64,000 nucleotides of DNA from Nereocystis luetkeana. Its lineage: Eukaryota; Sar; Phaeophyceae; Laminariales; Laminariaceae. The position numbers and the translations under genes were made by a program. The notes under the pieces are model-generated. The model did not search any database. It saw nothing but the letters and a program-made list of their open reading frames with translations, and was not told where the DNA came from. The stretch spans positions 3,560,770-3,624,769 of the forward strand of contig JARUPZ010000019.1 in NCBI GenBank assembly GCA_031213475.1, written 5' to 3'. Shown here piece by piece: positions 12,563 through 24,800 of the stretch (positions within the stretch are counted from its first letter, which is position 1; every line of letters begins with the position of its first letter).

Positions 12563-12648
12563 TGCCACTCTGCCTGTAAATTTAGGGACCGTTCGGTCAG
12601 TACTCTCAATACGCAAACGGTCCTTACATTTACAGCCAGAGTGGTACC
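12563..12648. repeat. AAGGACCGTTTG hairpin element
   Basis: CACTCTGCCTGTAAATTTAG and its near complement flank a short loop; stem about 30 bp. Confidence 0.75.
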
Positions 12649-13584
12649 TGATACTTAGCGCTCTTTGCGGGCGCATCGCTGCGGCAGAATCCGCGGAACA
12701 AGACGTAACGTTTGTGAACGAACATAACAACCATAACCAATCACGTATGATACACACGCGCATGCATACATGCATGGGCGTGCTCGCGCAACAATACGGG
12801 CCACTTGGAACGTTGGTAGTAACCAACACGCCGTGCAGTGCTGTAGGATGCCTCTGCGAGCGCGCAATATGAAACCTTTGTCGACGAGTTGCTCCGCCGC
12901 TTTGTCGCGGGGGAAAAAAAAAATACCCTTCTTCTGCGTCATCACGCGAAATAATACCGACAGACACACGGTTGACGATGATATACAATCAATCGTGATG
13001 ATATTCGGGGCGGGGGACAATGAGTGTCCATTGTCGTCACAGGTTTGCCTATTGAGCGGGTCCTCGTCGTTGCTCTCTCATCACGCGTGACGATTCTTTT
13101 TGAGGGGCACGGGAAGGTAGAGTGCTTCTTCCTTTTCCGCACGATGGAAGACTGAAAGCCGGAAGGACTCGACGTTGGTGAGGAAGTTACCATGTATGTG
13201 CATGAAAAAGTCACTACCGAGGGCACTCATTAGCCGTTGTTGCCTTGCGCCGTTTCGCTGCGCTGGCGCAACTCTGTACGGTCTCGGGATATTGTGCGGC
13301 TCTATATACCGCAACAACAGCCGCTTTCGGAGACCATTCACATTCAAGGCCTGCCGTAACTTGCGCGCTTTCGGCGCTGCGCGTCATTTTTCACCGTCGG
13401 CCAAAAGAAAAAAAATATTTTTCGCCAAAAAATGGCGAAAATAAAAGGAAGTTGAGAGATACAGCACTACAGTTGTGCCATTTTTTTTAAGTTCCGCTCA
13501 TTACGTGGGTACTCGAACGCTACGAAAAAAAAGAAGAAAACACGACAACGACGACGACGACGACGACGCCACCCTCGCTCTTAA

Positions 13585-13660
13585 CCGTTTTTTGGGGACG
13601 AATTATTTGGAGTTTGACCGGTTTGCCCCCAAAAGGAGACTGCAGTACCAAAAGGATTAA
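13585..13660. repeat. GCAGTCC hairpin element, degenerate
   Basis: TTTTTTGGGGACGAATTATT facing GCCCCCAAAAGGAGACTGCA; family likeness with diverged stems. Confidence 0.6.
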
Positions 13661-16159
13661 AAAGGCCGGCATGAAAAATGAGCTACAGCAGTTGGCAGTA
13701 GAGGGATCGGATTCCTGTACGTCTATACGACGAGGCGATGAACATAAATACCTGGTACATACTGATACACAACCTTTTGTGTTGCTGCTTTGGTTCGGTT
13801 TCCTGTTGTAACATCGCGTCATACGTCAATTCGTATATAGTTTGGGATCAACGAGGCCTCCTGCTGCGACCAGCCGGAGACTTTCACCCAGGGTTACTGC
13901 TCCCGCGTTGGTTGTCTGGCAATCAACGCGGCACCTCGTCGCAAAGAGTAGGTACCCCGGTAAAATAAACAATAACAAAACAGATGTCGTTGTCGACGGT
14001 ACACCTCGCCACCAACGATGGGCGGGCGGGCGGGATGGTCTGTTTTTTCCTACGCGGCCTCTTTCTGCTTTGTCGTGCTGTTGTAGAGCTTGCGATATCG
14101 CTCACGGAGTGATACTCAATCACTGTTTCCCCATACAACAATGAGGCTTTCCCGAAAAGGGAACCACCCTGCTGGTGTCCCCTCTTTTCTGTTCCAGATT
14201 ACTTTTGCAGCATAGCGTCGTACGTTAATTTGTTTATAGTTGGTTGGGATCAATGAGGCCTCTCTCTGCTGCGGCATGAGATCTCACCCATACTTGTTGA
14301 CCCTTCTCTTATCTCAATGCCGTCGCTCGTTTCATGCGTATCAGGTATTCTTTTCGCGGGTGCCTTCTCTTCCTTATTTTCCCCAAAACTTGTAGCCTAG
14401 TTGATCAGGGGTTCTACTACCGTTGGCTGTCCCGTGGGAACGTCGTGTACGATTTTCCGTACCCCTCCGACGGTGATACGGTGCTGAGGTATGCGATTGC
14501 GGTGTGGTGCACCCGAAACACGTTTACCTGGTTGCCGGCTCGCAGTCTTGTGGCGTGTCTCCGTGCGGCTCTTCCGGAACCAACACACGCTCATGTCGTG
14601 CTTGTTGTGAAGGGCGACGAAGGCGGATCTCTTACGTAGGTAGGTGGCCTCCCACACTGCTTTTTCCCAGATACCGCAGCCCGCCACCCACCGTAGTTAC
14701 CATGCGCTTTCGCCTACTGCATCACGCATAACGGCTGCCACAGTCGGCATGTTTTTTTTACGTTTCGCTCGGTCCTCGGCCCCCCCATCCCATTCGTTCC
14801 TCGACTTTCAGATCTGGGGAAGATGGGAACGAAAAAAACTAATTCCTCGGTGCCTCCGTGATAGGTTCACGAGCCATACGTTGGCAGATCGTACCACGCT
14901 TGATACGGCACGGTGAACAATTATAGGCACCTGAGTTACGGTGCACTACTCACTGCCGTGCCTTGCCATGTACTTGAAGCTAACGAGGTTTCGACACGAC
15001 TGTGACCAGACGCACCCGCCGAGAAACATGGCGGACGTAAGGGCAATCAATTGCAACGACACTTCGGATTGACGGTCTATGAATATCAGCAGTGTGGACA
15101 TAATATATATATATACATATATTTATGTTTCCGTACAGTTTCTACCACGTGGGTACATACGTAAAACGGTTGGCTCGATCGGTCGAAGCAAGTGTCACGG
15201 ATGCAAAATATACTGGTTCGTGTTGGCTCAACGTGCGCGCTCTGTTTTTCTGCGCGTGTGTCAACGTGTTCGCGTATGCTCTCGAGAACTCGCATGTGTG
15301 CGACATGTAATTCTTATTTATATTAATTTGCCACTATATGCCGGTATATGCATATGGTAGCTCTACATATAAAAATGAGATTACGCCGCGACTCGTCAAA
15401 TTAGTCGCCAGGTGTGTGGCCCGTGCACGTTCCCCCCTTGTATTAACGCCAGCACCTTACGCTCCCGCTGTTCCCGTTGCCGTTCCACACCGCTGCTTGT
15501 CGTATCGCGAACGCTGGCGTACTCCTGGCTTCGATTCGCTTGTGCTGTCGCGCACAGGTCGCTATGCATAGCCCAGCCCTCTGTTACTCCGGTGCTACCG
15601 TTCGTCAAGTGTTGCGTCCCCATCCCTACTTCTAGCAGCCGGCGACGGCGACCCTATCGTCTACGGTACGCCCCGCTTACATGTACGTGTCGTGCGATTG
15701 AGAGTCAGCCGTCGCGCTACCCCCCTTTACTTCATGTGTGGGCGTCCTCCGGTGTCATCGCACTCTATCCTCTCGTGCGTTGACAGGTCACCGTCCCTTA
15801 GCATGGCCGTCGCCACTGCTCTCGTGGCTATTCCGGCCACAAACACGCCCCCCTGTCCTGGCTCTCCTAAATCGTCATACGATACACGAACCCCCCGTCG
15901 TTTTTAGGCAGGCATGGTTTCCATCGATGGTACCGTTCTTAGCAATAAAACCCGGTTAACGGCGCCAATGGCCGCTGAATGTTTAACCCTGCGTCCAGGT
16001 ACGAAGTCCGTATAGTGCTGCCGTGTTTTAAATAAACTCAGTAGGTACGCACACCTTAGATAGGCTACAACCCGTTTTTTCTTTCAAAGAGTATCCTCCA
16101 CTACGTACCTTGGTTCTCTTCTTCTTCTTTTTCTTTTGGGGGATGAATGCGTCACGCCT

Positions 16160-16515
16160 CTGATAGACAGATAGATCATCCACAGGTAGATCATGATCTA
16201 CAGTAGATCATCTAGTTCCTCATCTGCCGTTTTTTGTGAGAGGGTTGGGCAGGATCTGCATACGTAGCACAAGTCCAAAACCCAGGGAACATGTGGTCTC
16301 AATCAATAGATCATGCAGTTTTACGGCTCCCACTCGGCAACACGAGCTATGCATGAAGAGATCATACAAGGTCGTGAGGAGGTCTGCCTTTCTGAAAAAT
16401 CTAGATCATGCACGCAGTGGGAGTCGATGATCTGTGTATGTTCTGTGTATGATCTGTGTATGATCTATGTATGATCTGTGGATGATCCGTGGATGATCTG
16501 TGGACGATCTGTCCG
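16160..16515. repeat. GATC-rich dispersed repeat
   Basis: GATCATCCACAGGTAGATCA start, CTGCCGTTTTTTGTGAG, ending in ATGATCTGTG tandem words. Confidence 0.7.
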
Positions 16516-16802
16516 GCGTGTGGGATGTTTTTGAGTGATCAAAGTTGAAGCTCATGCTATATACGCTGAACAGGTTTGGATGGCAAACGCAACAATAATA
16601 TAAATAATAAAAATCATACCAATACTCATAATAGTAATAATAATAGAAGTATTGCGTCTGAAGTCATTGGATTATGAATTCCTTTGTATATATATGTGGA
16701 TGATGTGATTGGAACAGACGCTATACAGTGAATGTCGGATGGCAAATATCATACTGGAATATCTATACCATTTTTTTGTTTTTAAACTTGGTTTTCGATA
16801 TT

Positions 16803-17140
16803 ACCCCCCCCTCATACGACTGCGGCCATGCATGATAGTGAGTACACCCACCCCCCCCCTCTCTGTCCACACCAGAAAATAAATCAGTCATTTGACGCTG
16901 ACATCCATATGCAAGAAAATCCGCCCTAAAATCGGTCCTTAGCGGGGCGTACACCTCACTCATGCGACTCGCCTACACATCACGGCGCTTTGCTTTTGGT
17001 GCAAGTAATGTCTGCCTGTTCGGTGAAAATCCGACGTACTCCGTCCCGGCATTGAAGGGATGCGAGGGTCTATGGTCATACGACTACGGCCATGAGTGAG
17101 ATCGAGTACATCTTCTATCGAGTACACTCCCCCCCCCCCC
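16803..17140 (+). repeat. Poly(C)-ended element, end fragment plus truncated copy
   Basis: A 50-bp end-only fragment (to 16860) precedes a 250-bp copy ending in C-run 17129-17140. Confidence 0.75.
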
Positions 17141-17405
17141 CGGAAATTAAATGAACTCATTGCAGCTGTCATCCATGTGCAAGTCCACCTCACAAGCGGT
17201 TCTTAGTAGTATGCAGCTCACCCTTCATGCGACTCGTCAGACACCTCACGGCGCTTCGCGCTTGGTGCAAGCGATGTCTGCCTGGTCGGTGAAAACCCGA
17301 CATGCTCCGTCCCGGCATTGCAGGGATGCGAGGGTCTATGGTCATACGACTACGGCCATGCATGAGATCGAGTACATCTCTCCTATCGAGTATCCCCCCG
17401 TCCCC
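17141..17405 (+). repeat. Poly(C)-ended element, truncated copy
   Basis: Starts GGAAATTAAATGAACTCATT and ends GAGTATCCCCCC, directly after the previous copy's C-run. Confidence 0.8.
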
Positions 17406-18362
17406 CGCTCCCTGTCCGCGACCAGGTCTCGGAAGTAGGGGGTGGGGCGTGGTTTCGGGGTGTAACTTGGCGACAGATACCAAACCCTTTACGAGTATAG
17501 CGTAGGAACATGCTTCGATCGACTATTTGTTCGGCTATTCGCGGTGGGCCGACCAGAGGCTCTCGGTCCAAGCTCCGTCGCGACAACAACATCATCATCA
17601 TCATCATCAATCATCAGTTTCCCCACGTTGTACATGCTAGTTCCCTCGGATCACACTCACTACGCGGACCGCCTCCTTCCGATATGTCTTCCACCTTGCA
17701 GTGTCATTGGTGCGAGGGAGCACGGCGGCGTTGTGGTAACCCCTTGCTTCGGCACCAAAACATCTGCTCTTCTTCAAAGAACTACGCAAGTGGTACTACT
17801 ACTACTCTGTTTAGTAGTACTGTTTCATTTCTGTTTAGGGTTTTCTCCGGCTCACAGTCTGTGACCACGTGTTGCGTATCTGTCTAGGGTAAAGGAGTCG
17901 GGACGGTGTACCGATGCAGTTGAGTAGAAATAACGGTTTCATGTGAAGACAACACACACACACACATTTTGCGCCTAGTATATCGGGCGCGAAGCAACTA
18001 CAACATGAACGTTCCAAAATCATGGAGCTACTTCGTGCGGTCCCAGATTACATACACGCACAAAAAATTGAAAACAACGACCGGTCTGTGTTCACGATAC
18101 GAAACGATTAAGCAAGCCCTTAACTTGTACCTGGTACACTCGTACTTGTACCGCATCATCAACGGCTTCTACGAGACATCGAGGGCAGGTTCACCTCTTG
18201 TTCGAGAAGAAAGCGGCCAGAACGTAGACCTACAAAGACTCGGAGCCTAACCTATCCAAACGCAATCAAGCAATGAAATGCCTGACGTTAATCCCCTCCG
18301 TCGCGTTGCGAGGGTAGATTATGGAGTACTCACTCGAGAGAATGGCTGAGGCGGATGGAGCT

Positions 18363-18400
18363 AACCCTCACCCCTAACTCTAACCCTAATCCTAAACCAA
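18363..18400. repeat. Degenerate CCCTAA telomere-like sequence
   Basis: TAACCCTCACCCCTAACTC then TAACCCTAATCCTAAACC: five to six degenerate CCCTAA units inside the spacer. Confidence 0.6.
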
Positions 18401-18889
18401 TCAAAACCTATCGACCGTTTGCTAGGAGCATCTCCTTTTGTCTCGTACACGGTAGTGTGCGCCACAACCAGTTTCTCGAACAAGTTGGTAAGCTCTACTG
18501 CTGTCTCGGGCACCAGGCGTGACGGACCCTCCCCTCGAATCCTAAAAGTGAGCTCTCGTGCTACTGCTGTCTACATTTAACCACAAGGCCAGCGTTTTTA
18601 AGATCAGAAGAGTGCACGCCGCCGAGCATGCATGCATGTAGCCGTGCATGAGGCATTGCGCATAGGCAAGCAAAAATGTTTTTAAATGTTTTGTGATCAA
18701 CGGGTGCCAGATATCATTTAGCACTAAACGAGCGCCGACAAAAAGAAGAGCCGAGGCGACTCTTGTTTATCTGATCAGACGAAGCAAACATCACGCTTCG
18801 AAGGCACAACTAAAGCGCCGCTGTCAGCGTGTGGAAAGGTAGCATTACTTGTTTTAAAACAGCTACGTATAAATACATCCATCAATGGT

Positions 18890-19150
18890 ATGTAAGTACA
18901 TCGATCCATCAACGGCACGAGGTGTACAAAAATATCAAAGCCTGTAAGTGCATCCGTTGACGGTATCAAAATGGCTGTAAGTACATCCACTATTACTACT
19001 AAAATAGCTGTAAGTACATTCGCTATCGGCACCAAAAAAACTATAAATACATACCTGGTACATATATACCGGATACATCAATTTCACTAAAGTAGCGGTA
19101 AGTACGCCCATTGGTTGCACTACAATGGCTGTAAGACACCCATCAACGGC
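18890..19150. repeat. Minisatellite, GCTGTAAGTACATCCA
   Basis: About six units of roughly 40-45 bp, GTAAGTACATCC followed by CGGYACYAAAAT; just past the giant gene's stop. Confidence 0.7.
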
Positions 19151-19209
19151 ATTAAAATAGCTACACGTAAGCCCATCGTCACCCGCCCCCTTCCAGCAAG
19201 AGCGGATCG

Positions 19210-19398
19210 CTACCCCCCCCCCCCTCCCCCCTCCCAGCCTCCGTCCGGCTGCAAGCCGTCGTAAGGGCCCAGACCGAAGGAGTTCTCTATGGTGTCGTCC
19301 GCCCCCACCCCCGTCCCATCTTGGCCGAAAAGCCATTCGCTCAGATCGAACGCCTGGTAGCTAACTGCGTAATGGCCGGCGGTCTGCCCCGCCTTGTT
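19210..19398 (-). CDS. Giant gene terminal exon 22: ankyrin repeats and stop
   Basis: NKAGQTAGHYAVSYQAFDLS and WLFG, then GADDTIENSFGLGPYDGL, continue the array. The chain ends in a Gly run and TAG read through a C tract (19213-19224 and 19226-19231 on plus), so a length error there would move the stop. Confidence 0.85.
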   Translation of the reverse strand, partial: NKAGQTAGHYAVSYQAFDLSEWLFGQDGTGVGADDTIENSFGLGPYDGLQPDGGWEGGGGGG

Positions 19399-20811
19399 CT
19401 GGGAAGGGCGAATAAGTAGTACGCGAGGAGGGGGGGAGGGGGAGCGGTGTGGGTTTTGGACAAAACGAATAGAGTGGCGGGGGGGGGGAGGGGTACTCAT
19501 TTGTTGCTTGTTTTATTAATTTGATCATTGACCACACGCCCCCTTCGAAACGGAGCAGCACCGTTCCTACTCCTGATGGCGACACCTCCGACGTTTGGGC
19601 GCTCGTTACGTTTTTTTCCATATAGGGTGTGCATGAATAATGTCGGTACAAGATAGGTAACGCCGGTCTCTGAAACAGTCGAAATAGGCGATGAAGGTGG
19701 GTTAATAGCCACGACAAAGCGCTACGAGTAGTTGCGCAGGTTGATCTTGGTGACACTACCAGCAACTTGCAGTTGGTAGCGCTTCCACAGCCGGGAGATC
19801 TGCTTGGTACCACACGACCATATACTGACTGCGCCGGCCGAGTCTCCCAGCTTCAGCGCCCCATCTTTGCTGCTTTTTCAGAAGGTGTTCGATGACTCGT
19901 TGCCTCTGACCTTTATTCAGATTAGTGCGTGGCGCCTTTACTACGAGCACCTCTAGAAACTGGCCTCTCCACCAGCGCAGGAGAAGGGCCTCGGCCGGCA
20001 ATCGCGCGCGCGAGCTCTGATTGCTCGCTGGTGGTCTGACGAGAACGAGGGCGTGTGCTTCGAGTTTTTGCAAAAAAAAAAACGGATTTGGGAGTTCCAG
20101 TGATACGTACTACGAATCCGATGTAAAAAACGGGGGCCTAAAAACCCGTAAAACAGCACAAGTTATGCCGCGAAACGTGGAGATTGGTCCTCTATAAGAA
20201 ATGTCGGACGGGTAGTAAAAATGCCTACCTGACCCCCTTCGTGTTTCGCCTTTTGTGGTAAGTATCCATCTTCTGGAGCGAGGGGGGGGGGGGTCGGGGG
20301 GTACTCGATTTCATGCTTGGCCGTAGTCGTATGACCATAGACCCTCGCATCCCTACAATGCCGGGACGGAGCACGTTGGGTTTTCACCGACCATGCAGAC
20401 ATCGCTTGCACCAAACACGAAGCGCCGTGAGGTGTTGGGCGAGTCGCATGAAGGGTGAGCTGCTATTCTGCTAAGAACCGCTTGTGAGGCGGACTTGCAT
20501 ATGGATGACAGCTTCAATGAGTTAATTTAATTTCCGGTGTCGCCACTTGCAGAGACAGCAATCGGGGTACTGTGAAACTGCCTCTTGGGTGCCTTACCAT
20601 AAACACTACCAGGTACGTGATACGATAATTGTCATTGTGCGGAGTATAGGTTCTGCACCCCGCACAAATGATCTAACTCGTCTCCCAGGTGTGACTGACG
20701 GCCGAAAAACAAAACGAACAAACAAACGTCACCCTTGTTATCTAGGTCACGTAGTGAGTAGCATGTTTTACAGTGTCGTCGCCAACCAGCGCCAACCCAA
20801 CCTCTATATAT

Positions 20812-20857
<46 letters not shown>

Positions 20858-21866
20858 ATCGAGGGGGGGCGGGGGGGGAGCCTGTTCTCCGTGACGGTTA
20901 TTCATAGTAGAAATCGACCCAGCGGGTAACTGCTGTGATGCCTCGTGGTGTATCACGCTACACGTGCTAAGAATGTATTGATCACACACTCAGATGGCTG
21001 ACCAACGATGGTCTTCAGAGGCTAGCGCAGAGCCGTTGTTGGATAAGCTCGGGCATCACCGATGATGTAGAAGATGTATGTCGAGTAGAAAGTGGCGCTC
21101 GATAGGCCAACAAAAGCTTAAGGAACGATGAACTTATAAGACTCCAGGTGCGGCTGAGAAGAGTGAAGGTGCGGGTGTGTGCAAACACTCCAGTTCCTCG
21201 ATCTCGATGTCCTGTTACAGCAATATCTATTGACGGCTTGTCGTAGCAACTTGTCGACCACGAGAACTGCTTGGAAAGGTCTCATAAATATCGCGTCACT
21301 CATAATGCGGTGTCGTCTATTTGAATCGTAGCTTACGAACCGCAACTCACAAAATATTGACCAAATAAGCTATGCGTTTACTGCCTACTGTATTCCTTAA
21401 CAACACGCACTCAGTTAGTAGTTCGTTCGGCAGACGAGGCATGTGCTACGCTACGGGAGCACCAAAAAGTCCATTGCTCCTTGATTTGATCTCTCTTGAG
21501 GAGTCCTCTACCAGGTATGCGTCACCCCTAAAAAGTGGCCTTGAAAAACAGGCTGTACGCTTAATAACTCCATGATATGAACAAACACCACGGCTTATTG
21601 CATTGTAGGTATACAGCGAGCATTCTAGTTATTTTTTTGCGTTTTGCATCCGGAAAAAATGCGCAGGCAACATGATGAGCTTCGGCGTCGACCGCTCAAA
21701 AACATTAATTCCCCGAAAGAAGAAGCAGAGCTAAGAATTTGAGAGGTTTTGTTCTCAGAACGGGACTGCAGTCCTAAAACGGTTAGGAGCCCCTGTCACG
21801 TCCCAGTGACGGTTTGGCCCAAAACAAGTGCTACACAGGGAATGCTCTTATTTGTCTCCCGCAGTC

Positions 21867-21899
<33 letters not shown>

Positions 21900-24800
21900 C
21901 CCGCCGGCAACCTCACCTGGTGGTTAGGGTTAGCCCCCTTGTTGACAAAAAGCTTGGAGATCTTGAGGTTACTGTTCTGGACCGCCACCATGAGAAGAGT
22001 GTTTCCGTGATCGTCCGCCTTGTTCAGGTTAAACGGTTCCTGGGGTTGCGTTTCAGGGTTGGCGAGGAAAAAAATGGCAAGGGGATGAACGGTAGGTGAC
22101 GTAGGGCGGACGGCGGACGGCGGACGGCGGGGGGGAGGTGTACTCATTATCGTGCACGGCCGTAGTGGTATGACCATAGACCCTCGCATCCCGACAATGC
22201 CGGGACGGAGCACGTCGGGTTTTCACCGATCTGGCAGACGTTGCTTGCACCAAGCCGCGAAGCGCCGTGAGGTGTTGGGCGAGTCGTATGAAGGGCGAGC
22301 TGCATCCTACTAAGAACCGCCTTTGAGGCCCCCCGCACGAAAATGATCCAACTCAGCCGCCAGCCGTGGTGACCGCCAAAATAAAACAAAAAAATGGTAC
22401 CCTGGCAGTCTAGCTCACGCAGTGAGAGGCGTGTTTTACAGCGTCGTCGCCAAACGATACCAACCCAACCTATATATACACCAGGTATATAATGGGGGCG
22501 AACAATAGGTGACAAAGGGCGGACGGCTGGGGGAGGGGGGGGGGGGGTGTACTCGATAGGAGATATGTACTCGATCTCATGCAAGGCCGTAGTCGTATGA
22601 CCATAGACCCTCGCATCCCTACAATGCCGGGACGGCGCATGTCGGGTTTTCAGCGACCAGGCAGACATTGCTTGGACCAAGCGCGAAGCGCCGTGACGTG
22701 TCCGGCGAGTCGCATGAGGGGCGAGCTGCATCCTACCAAGAACCGCTTGTGAGGCGGACTTGTATATGGATGACAGCTGCAATGAGTTCATTTAATTTCC
22801 GGTGTAGACACTTCCAGAGACAGCAATGGGAGTACTATGTAACTGCCTCTTGGGTGTCTTACCTTGAACACTACGTGATACGATAATTGTCCTTGTGCGG
22901 AGTAAAGGTTCTTTACCCCGCACAGAGGATCTAACTCGACAACCAGCTGTGGGCGACCGCCAAAAAAAAAAACGGTTTCCTGGTTGTCTAACTCACGTAG
23001 TGAGCGGCATGTTTTACAGTGTCGTTACCAACCGACGCCAACCCAACCGGGGGGGGGGGGCGGTGTACTCGATCTCATGCATGGCCGTAGTCGTATGACC
23101 ACAGACCCTCGCATCCCGACAATGCCGGAACGGAGCACGTCGGATTTTCACCGACCAGGCAGACGTTGCTTGCACCAAGCCGCGAAGCGCCGTGAGGTGC
23201 CCGGCGAGTCGCATGAAGGGTGAGCTGCATCCTACTGAGAACCGTTTGTGAGGCGGATTGGCATATGGATGACAGCTTCAATGAGCGAACGGGGTTGGGG
23301 GGGGGTACTCGTATCATGCATGGTCGCAGTCGTATGATCATAGACCCTCGCATCCCTACAAGGGGGGGGGGTGCACTCATGTCATGCATGGCCGTAGTCA
23401 TATGATTACAGGCACCCGCATTTCTGCAATGCCGGGACGGAGCACGTCGGGGTTTCGCTGACCAGGCAGACGTTGATTGCTTGCACCAAGCGCGAAGCAC
23501 CGTGACGCGCTCCGCGGGTCGCATGAAGGGTGAGCTGCATTCCGCCAAAGACCGCTTGTGAGGCGCGCTTCGGCACCTTGTGCGTACTTTCTTGCGTAAA
23601 GATAATAGCGTCGATTTCAAATTTTCCGGTATGGCTACTTCCGGAGACAGCGAGTAGTCAGGGCGGCGAGGCGAGCGAGAAATACCAAGCATGTGGGAGT
23701 GTGGCTTCAGGCACCACGAGCACGTACTATGCTTACGCACGTACACGTTTGGTTGCGTCACATCTCCCTCCAGACGTCCAAGCAATTTATGCAGGTCATA
23801 CAGTTCGTACAGTCCACACAAGTACGAGTATCGGTGCTGTAAGCGTCGCGAATAGGTAGAATACGTGCGTAAAATACTACCAGGTACAGTAGTATCGAAA
23901 TTTTCTTGTTTCGTTTGGAGAGATACAAAACCCCCTCGATCCCGCCGGTTTAACGCCCACAGTACCTGCTCGTAAGCTTCAACGTACGCTGTGCCGTAAT
24001 CGGGCACGTACGGCACGCGAACAATGCTGCTGTCGAACCGTCGATCGGGTAGAGGCTCCAATATCTCGCGAATCTGCTTGTACTTGCCTGTGTACGTGTT
24101 TGCACGAAAACATCCGGCCATTAAGAAAAGAGGAAAAAAAACGACGTCATCATGATGGCGCGGATTACAGCTACATGTATACGACATGCCGAATTACACA
24201 TTCATCGCGCGTACGTACCTGTGGTACGTGGCATCACAATGTTTGTGTCGCATACCCAATGTGTATGGTGGCTGCCCGCTCCGGTACGGCACGAGTCCAT
24301 AGTTCAAACAAAATATTTTAAAAGCCATCTTCTTCGTCGAAGCTCATCTTTGCGAGTTGCCATATCTGTTGTATGGGGCCACAAGCTCTGGAGAGTGTCG
24401 CATCACACGTGTGATAAGATAACACACCACCGTATCATGCCGGGTGATTAGATAACACACCACCGTATCACACTCGGGGTAAGACAACACATCACCGTAC
24501 AACCCGTGTGATAAGATCACACACCCCCCACAGCATAACTCGTGCGATCAGATAACACACCATTATCACACGTGTGATAAGGTAACCCACCACCGAATAA
24601 CACGTGCGGTTAGATAACACACCACCGTATCGCACTAGGTGGTAAGTTAATACCCCCCCCCCCTCGGAAGAATTTCAAAATGTTTTTTTTTTTCTCGACA
24701 ACGGGGACGGTGTAACCAACAACCAACCCGCTGAGACCGACGAACGACGCATTCGTGAAAATATTTCGACGAGACCTTCCCCGAAAAAAATCCACTTTTC

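Larger units (their letters stand above)
6944..19209. other. 12 kb gene-poor spacer between convergent genes
   Basis: No supported exon on either strand. Holds repeat copies, foldbacks, a diverged minisatellite (7540-7940), TA microsatellites, and interstitial CCCTAA-like sequence at 18363-18400. ORFs here are short and uncoded-looking. Confidence 0.6.

Noticed and set aside
14334..14687. Possible exon pair on either strand
   Set aside because: Frames open about 100 residues but show no motif, no convincing splice sites and no partner exon.
22147..22791. 214-residue minus ORF
   Set aside because: Translation of two repeat copies; the same peptide recurs wherever the repeat occurs.
23075..24187. 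370-residue minus ORF as a single exon
   Set aside because: Only 24087-23927 looks coding; the rest runs through poly(C)-ended repeat copies.
24395..24640. CRISPR-like array of about 35-bp units
   Set aside because: Units are directly adjacent with no unique spacers, in a eukaryotic intron.
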